A stretch of DNA of 64,000 nt from Spartobacteria bacterium (lineage in GTDB: Bacteria > Verrucomicrobiota > Verrucomicrobiia > Chthoniobacterales > UBA10450). Shown one piece after another: positions 61,700 through 64,000 of this stretch (the first letter of the stretch is position 1; each line of letters starts with the position of its first letter). The translations under genes were made by a program, and so were the position numbers. The notes under the pieces are model-generated. The model saw only the letters and a program-made list of their open reading frames with translations, had not been told where the DNA came from and did not search any database. The stretch is taken from NCBI GenBank assembly GCA_003169695.1, contig PNAS01000077.1, forward strand, positions 45,382 through 109,381. The letters run 5' to 3'.

Positions 61700-63016
61700 A
61701 TGGTTCTTAGGCTTCGGAAGCTGGGGCTAACCGCGCTCTCAACGGCTACTCTCTTGTCCACCATCAGCCGTTTGGTCGCCGCCGACCCTTCGGTCGAAGT
61801 GTACACGCAAGACAGTGTGGTCACTAGTGCGGCGGAAGGTGAGACAAATCTCCTCGCTTATGTCCCTCGATTCTCTTTCACGATCGGTGGCGGGTATGAC
61901 GACAATGTTAACGCCGTCAACGGTGGCGCAGGCTTGGCCACCGGTCGCGTAGGCTCGGCCTTTACTCAAACTCATGTGACTCTCACGAAAGATCTGCGCA
62001 CGCCGCGAACGCAAATAAATATCAAATTGGGTGCCAGCGTGGTCTACTATTTCAATCGGGTGGGCCGGAGCACTGACATCACAGGCACCCTTGATGCTTC
62101 TCTGAAACACAGTGTCTCCGAACGTCTTACGCTAGATGCGGTCATCAACGCTGCCTACCTGGCGGAGCCGGATTTTTCAACGGATCTTGGACCGCAGCAG
62201 GGCCGCCAGAATTACTTCCGCACAGAGGATACTTTGACGGCGAGCTACAAGTGGTCGTCGCGCTTGTCGACCGACAGCAGCTATTTGCTGCGATTGATTG
62301 ACTACCAGAACAGTTCAGCGAATTCGGAGAGTTCGGGGAACGCCAATCAAAACCGCGTCGAGGACACCTTCCGAGAATCTTTACGTTATCGCTGGTCGCC
62401 GCGCACTACCCTTGTAGCGGAGTACCGGTTTGGGCTGATCGACTACCCCGACAGCTCTCTTCGGAACTCTACAACACAAACTGCACTCGGCGGTTTCGAT
62501 TTGCGGGTCAACTCGCAGTTGACCGCCACCTTTCGCGGCGGCGCCACATACCGTAAGTACGAGGACGCGACGAGGGGCGACCGAATAGATCCCAACTTGT
62601 CAGCATCCCTCCATTACAACATCGCTCCTTCCACGAGCTTGAACTGGACCGCAAGTTATTCAGTCGAAGAGCCAGATTCCGCCGGATCGCAGGGATCGCT
62701 GAGCCGGACAACCGCTCGCACCGGCTTTCAGCTCAGTTATGCGTTCACCAAGCTCCTGAGCACTAACCTAAACCTCAACTACCACCACGATGAGAACGAC
62801 GGCTTATTGGCTTCTGGGGTGAGGTCTGGGTCGACCGGGGCCGGCGGGTCAGCATCCACGGATGACGCCTTCGAACTGACGCTCGGAGCGAAGTATAAAT
62901 TGACGCGCCGAGCGTCTCTGGACGTCGGATTCACTCACTCGGAACTCGACTCCGGGGGCCAAACCATCGGCTATACACGTAACCGTTACACGGCTGGTCT
63001 GACGGTCAGCTATTGA
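61700..63016 (+). CDS. Outer-membrane beta-barrel protein
   Basis: A 438-residue exported barrel. Signal peptide MVLRLRKLGLTALSTATLL, cleavage near RLVAADPS. The rest is dense amphipathic strands: RFSFTIGGGYDDNVNAVNGG, INIKLGASVVYYFNRVG, TLTASYKWSSRLSTDSSYLL, ESLRYRWSPRTTLVAEYRFG and TSLNWTASYSVEEPDSAGSQ, ending YTAGLTVSY. It resembles the BBP2-type barrels associated with exopolysaccharide and PEP-CTERM-like systems. The signal peptide fixes the start at 61700. Confidence 0.82.
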   Translation: MVLRLRKLGLTALSTATLLSTISRLVAADPSVEVYTQDSVVTSAAEGETNLLAYVPRFSFTIGGGYDDNVNAVNGGAGLATGRVGSAFTQTHVTLTKDLRTPRTQINIKLGASVVYYFNRVGRSTDITGTLDASLKHSVSERLTLDAVINAAYLAEPDFSTDLGPQQGRQNYFRTEDTLTASYKWSSRLSTDSSYLLRLIDYQNSSANSESSGNANQNRVEDTFRESLRYRWSPRTTLVAEYRFGLIDYPDSSLRNSTTQTALGGFDLRVNSQLTATFRGGATYRKYEDATRGDRIDPNLSASLHYNIAPSTSLNWTASYSVEEPDSAGSQGSLSRTTARTGFQLSYAFTKLLSTNLNLNYHHDENDGLLASGVRSGSTGAGGSASTDDAFELTLGAKYKLTRRASLDVGFTHSELDSGGQTIGYTRNRYTAGLTVSY

Positions 63017-63511
63017 CCGAGCGGATAGAACCGAGTTGATCAGAGGGATTCAGACCTCCGCGCAATCAACCAAGCCAGCGGAAGCGCGGGCACCGCTGCC
63101 GCGAGAGCGATTCACAAGCCGGCGGTCAGCTGGTAGTGACCGAACAATCACGTCGGACGAAAGCTCTTTGAACGAACATCCCATTCGGGTCACGGGCGAA
63201 GAACAGCAGCTCTACACTGCCAGGCACCGTCTGCCGAATCGCCCCGGCATGAACGCAATCGTGGGCGTGTCGGTTCGCACGTTTAACGTGGCAATACCCA
63301 TCTCAGTTTACATCGCGAGAGATTTGAGTTCGAGGCGGTCCATATTTCGATTTAACGGTGAGGAATTACGTACCCTCGCCTGCTGAAATCAAGGCGGCTT
63401 TCGCTGCGATGGGAGCATCCCGCACGCGAGCAAGCCATTGAAGCTGCGTGCACAGGGCGCGCGAGTGAAATTGCCCCTGGTTGTCTCGTCCGTGCCAATT
63501 CTCTTCACAGC
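63017..63511. other. Intergenic region with no convincing gene
   Basis: About 495 bp between the barrel gene and the terminator. A plus-strand frame (63036-63386) is open but has no family resemblance and an ordinary composition. The region also holds the end of the barrel transcript, though no terminator for that gene was found. Confidence 0.4.
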
Positions 63512-63547
63512 AAAAAAAAGCCGGGCAGGGTTTTCACCCTGCCCGGC
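63512..63547 (-). terminator. Rho-independent terminator for the VPDGG-tailed protein gene
   Basis: A perfect 11-bp stem (GCCGGGCAGGG/CCCTGCCCGGC) with a 6-nt loop spans 63520-63547. On the minus strand it is followed by eight T residues (63512-63519). It lies 45 bp past the stop of the VPDGG-tailed gene, where its transcript should end. Confidence 0.92.
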
Positions 63548-63592
63548 AATTTGTTTCGGTTTATTGTGAAGTTGTGAAGTCTGTCGCTCTCT

Positions 63593-64000
63593 TTAAGCCT
63601 TAATTTTCCTGCGCACGATCTCGATTCCGGCGAGCGCAATCCCTAGCAGAGCAACCGCGGAACCACCATCCGGAACAGCTGAGGTGGAAGCAGTCGAAAA
63701 GTTAAATGTGAAGTTATGGCCAGTGCCTTGCAGAGCCCAAGTCGCAGTCGAGGCATTCCCGCCGTTAATAAATGCTGTCCCTGTTCCGCTCATAGCTATT
63801 GTTCCGTTGGTTATGGTGGCGCTAGTTAGAGACTCTAGATTGAACGAATAGGTGTTTCCCCCAGATGAAAATGACCACTCATTGACGACCGTCCCCCCGA
63901 CGAGGACAGCACCTGTACCAGTCCCAGTGAAGGAAAAATTAGTCATGATGGTCGAGCTGCCCGCCGTCCCTGCGTAAGCACCATCCGGGGCTGGTAAGGA
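63593..64000 (-). CDS. Partial surface protein with C-terminal VPDGG sorting tail
   Basis: The frame is open to the window edge at 64000, so the N-terminus lies outside and the gene is partial. The 136 visible residues are Thr/Gly/Ser-rich beta repeats (TNFSFTGTGTGAVLVGGTVV, TSATITNGTIAMSGTG). The C-terminus has a short tail of the PEP-CTERM-like (VPDGG/VPDSG) type: SAVPDGGSAVALLGIALAG, a hydrophobic helix, then EIVRRKIKA. This marks proteins sorted to the surface in Verrucomicrobia. The terminator lies 45 bp beyond the stop. Confidence 0.85.
   Translation of the reverse strand, partial: SLPAPDGAYAGTAGSSTIMTNFSFTGTGTGAVLVGGTVVNEWSFSSGGNTYSFNLESLTSATITNGTIAMSGTGTAFINGGNASTATWALQGTGHNFTFNFSTASTSAVPDGGSAVALLGIALAGIEIVRRKIKA

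Noticed and set aside
63036..63386. 116-residue plus-strand frame
   Set aside because: No ribosome binding site, domain or family resemblance; left as noncoding.

Overview
The window reads as a chromosome segment of a moderately GC-rich, diderm (LPS-making) bacterium. The best guess is Verrucomicrobiota (Spartobacteria/Chthoniobacterales-like). The reasons are an LpxC-FabZ fusion followed by LpxA, a C-terminal VPDGG-type sorting tail, a DUF5069 protein, two large ADOP/MacB-type permeases, and many short intergenic repeats. This assignment is inference from gene content; no rRNA or tRNA gene was recognised.

Layout. 0.2-7.6 kb: lipid A genes (lpxC-fabZ, lpxA), a metallo-beta-lactamase-fold hydrolase divergent from recN, an SpmA/SpmB-like membrane protein and an FAD/NAD oxidoreductase. 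8-11.7 kb: a response regulator, two PilT-type ATPases and a receiver-like small protein (type IV pilus retraction). 11.8-16.1 kb: a GNAT acetyltransferase, a cupin, a secreted hydrolase and an ABC permease. 16.3-22.9 kb: DAHP synthase convergent with a tightly overlapping operon trpC-trpF-trpB-trpA-trpE-trpG; trpD is absent. 23-26.6 kb: an outer-membrane protein remnant and a decayed Mu/Tn7-like transposon (ATPase plus N-terminally truncated transposase) with repeated TGTCCGAA end motifs. 26.7-31.1 kb: an exported protein, an ABC exporter and a TetR regulator, then a peroxiredoxin gene with an internal deletion.

31.5-36.8 kb is the most distinctive operon. It holds a Cys-rich bufferin-type RiPP precursor (bufA), a DUF692 multinuclear iron oxygenase (bufB), a DUF2063 partner (bufC), DoxX, a DUF255/thioredoxin protein and an exported HExxH protein. 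The last three junctions share 4 bp each, so translation is probably coupled from bufC to the peptidase. A perfect stem-loop separates the precursor from the enzymes.

37-61 kb carries a scattered but nearly complete lower kynurenine pathway: 3-hydroxyanthranilate dioxygenase, ACMS decarboxylase, kynurenine 3-monooxygenase, kynureninase, a RidA-type 2-aminomuconate deaminase and an aminomuconate-semialdehyde-type dehydrogenase. Together these would take kynurenine to 4-oxalocrotonate. Interleaved are a Rieske oxygenase, a dynamin-like GTPase, a beta-propeller protein coupled to a MoaD/ThiS-like protein ending in Gly-Gly, a nitroreductase, and an operon of an avidin-like secreted protein, a di-heme cytochrome, a PadR repressor and an ADOP permease. 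That operon is flanked by two direct copies of a small membrane protein gene. Gene debris (a kynureninase 3' fragment and a broken CPBP protease) shows local duplication and decay. The window ends with an outer-membrane barrel and a partial VPDGG-tailed surface protein with a strong terminator.
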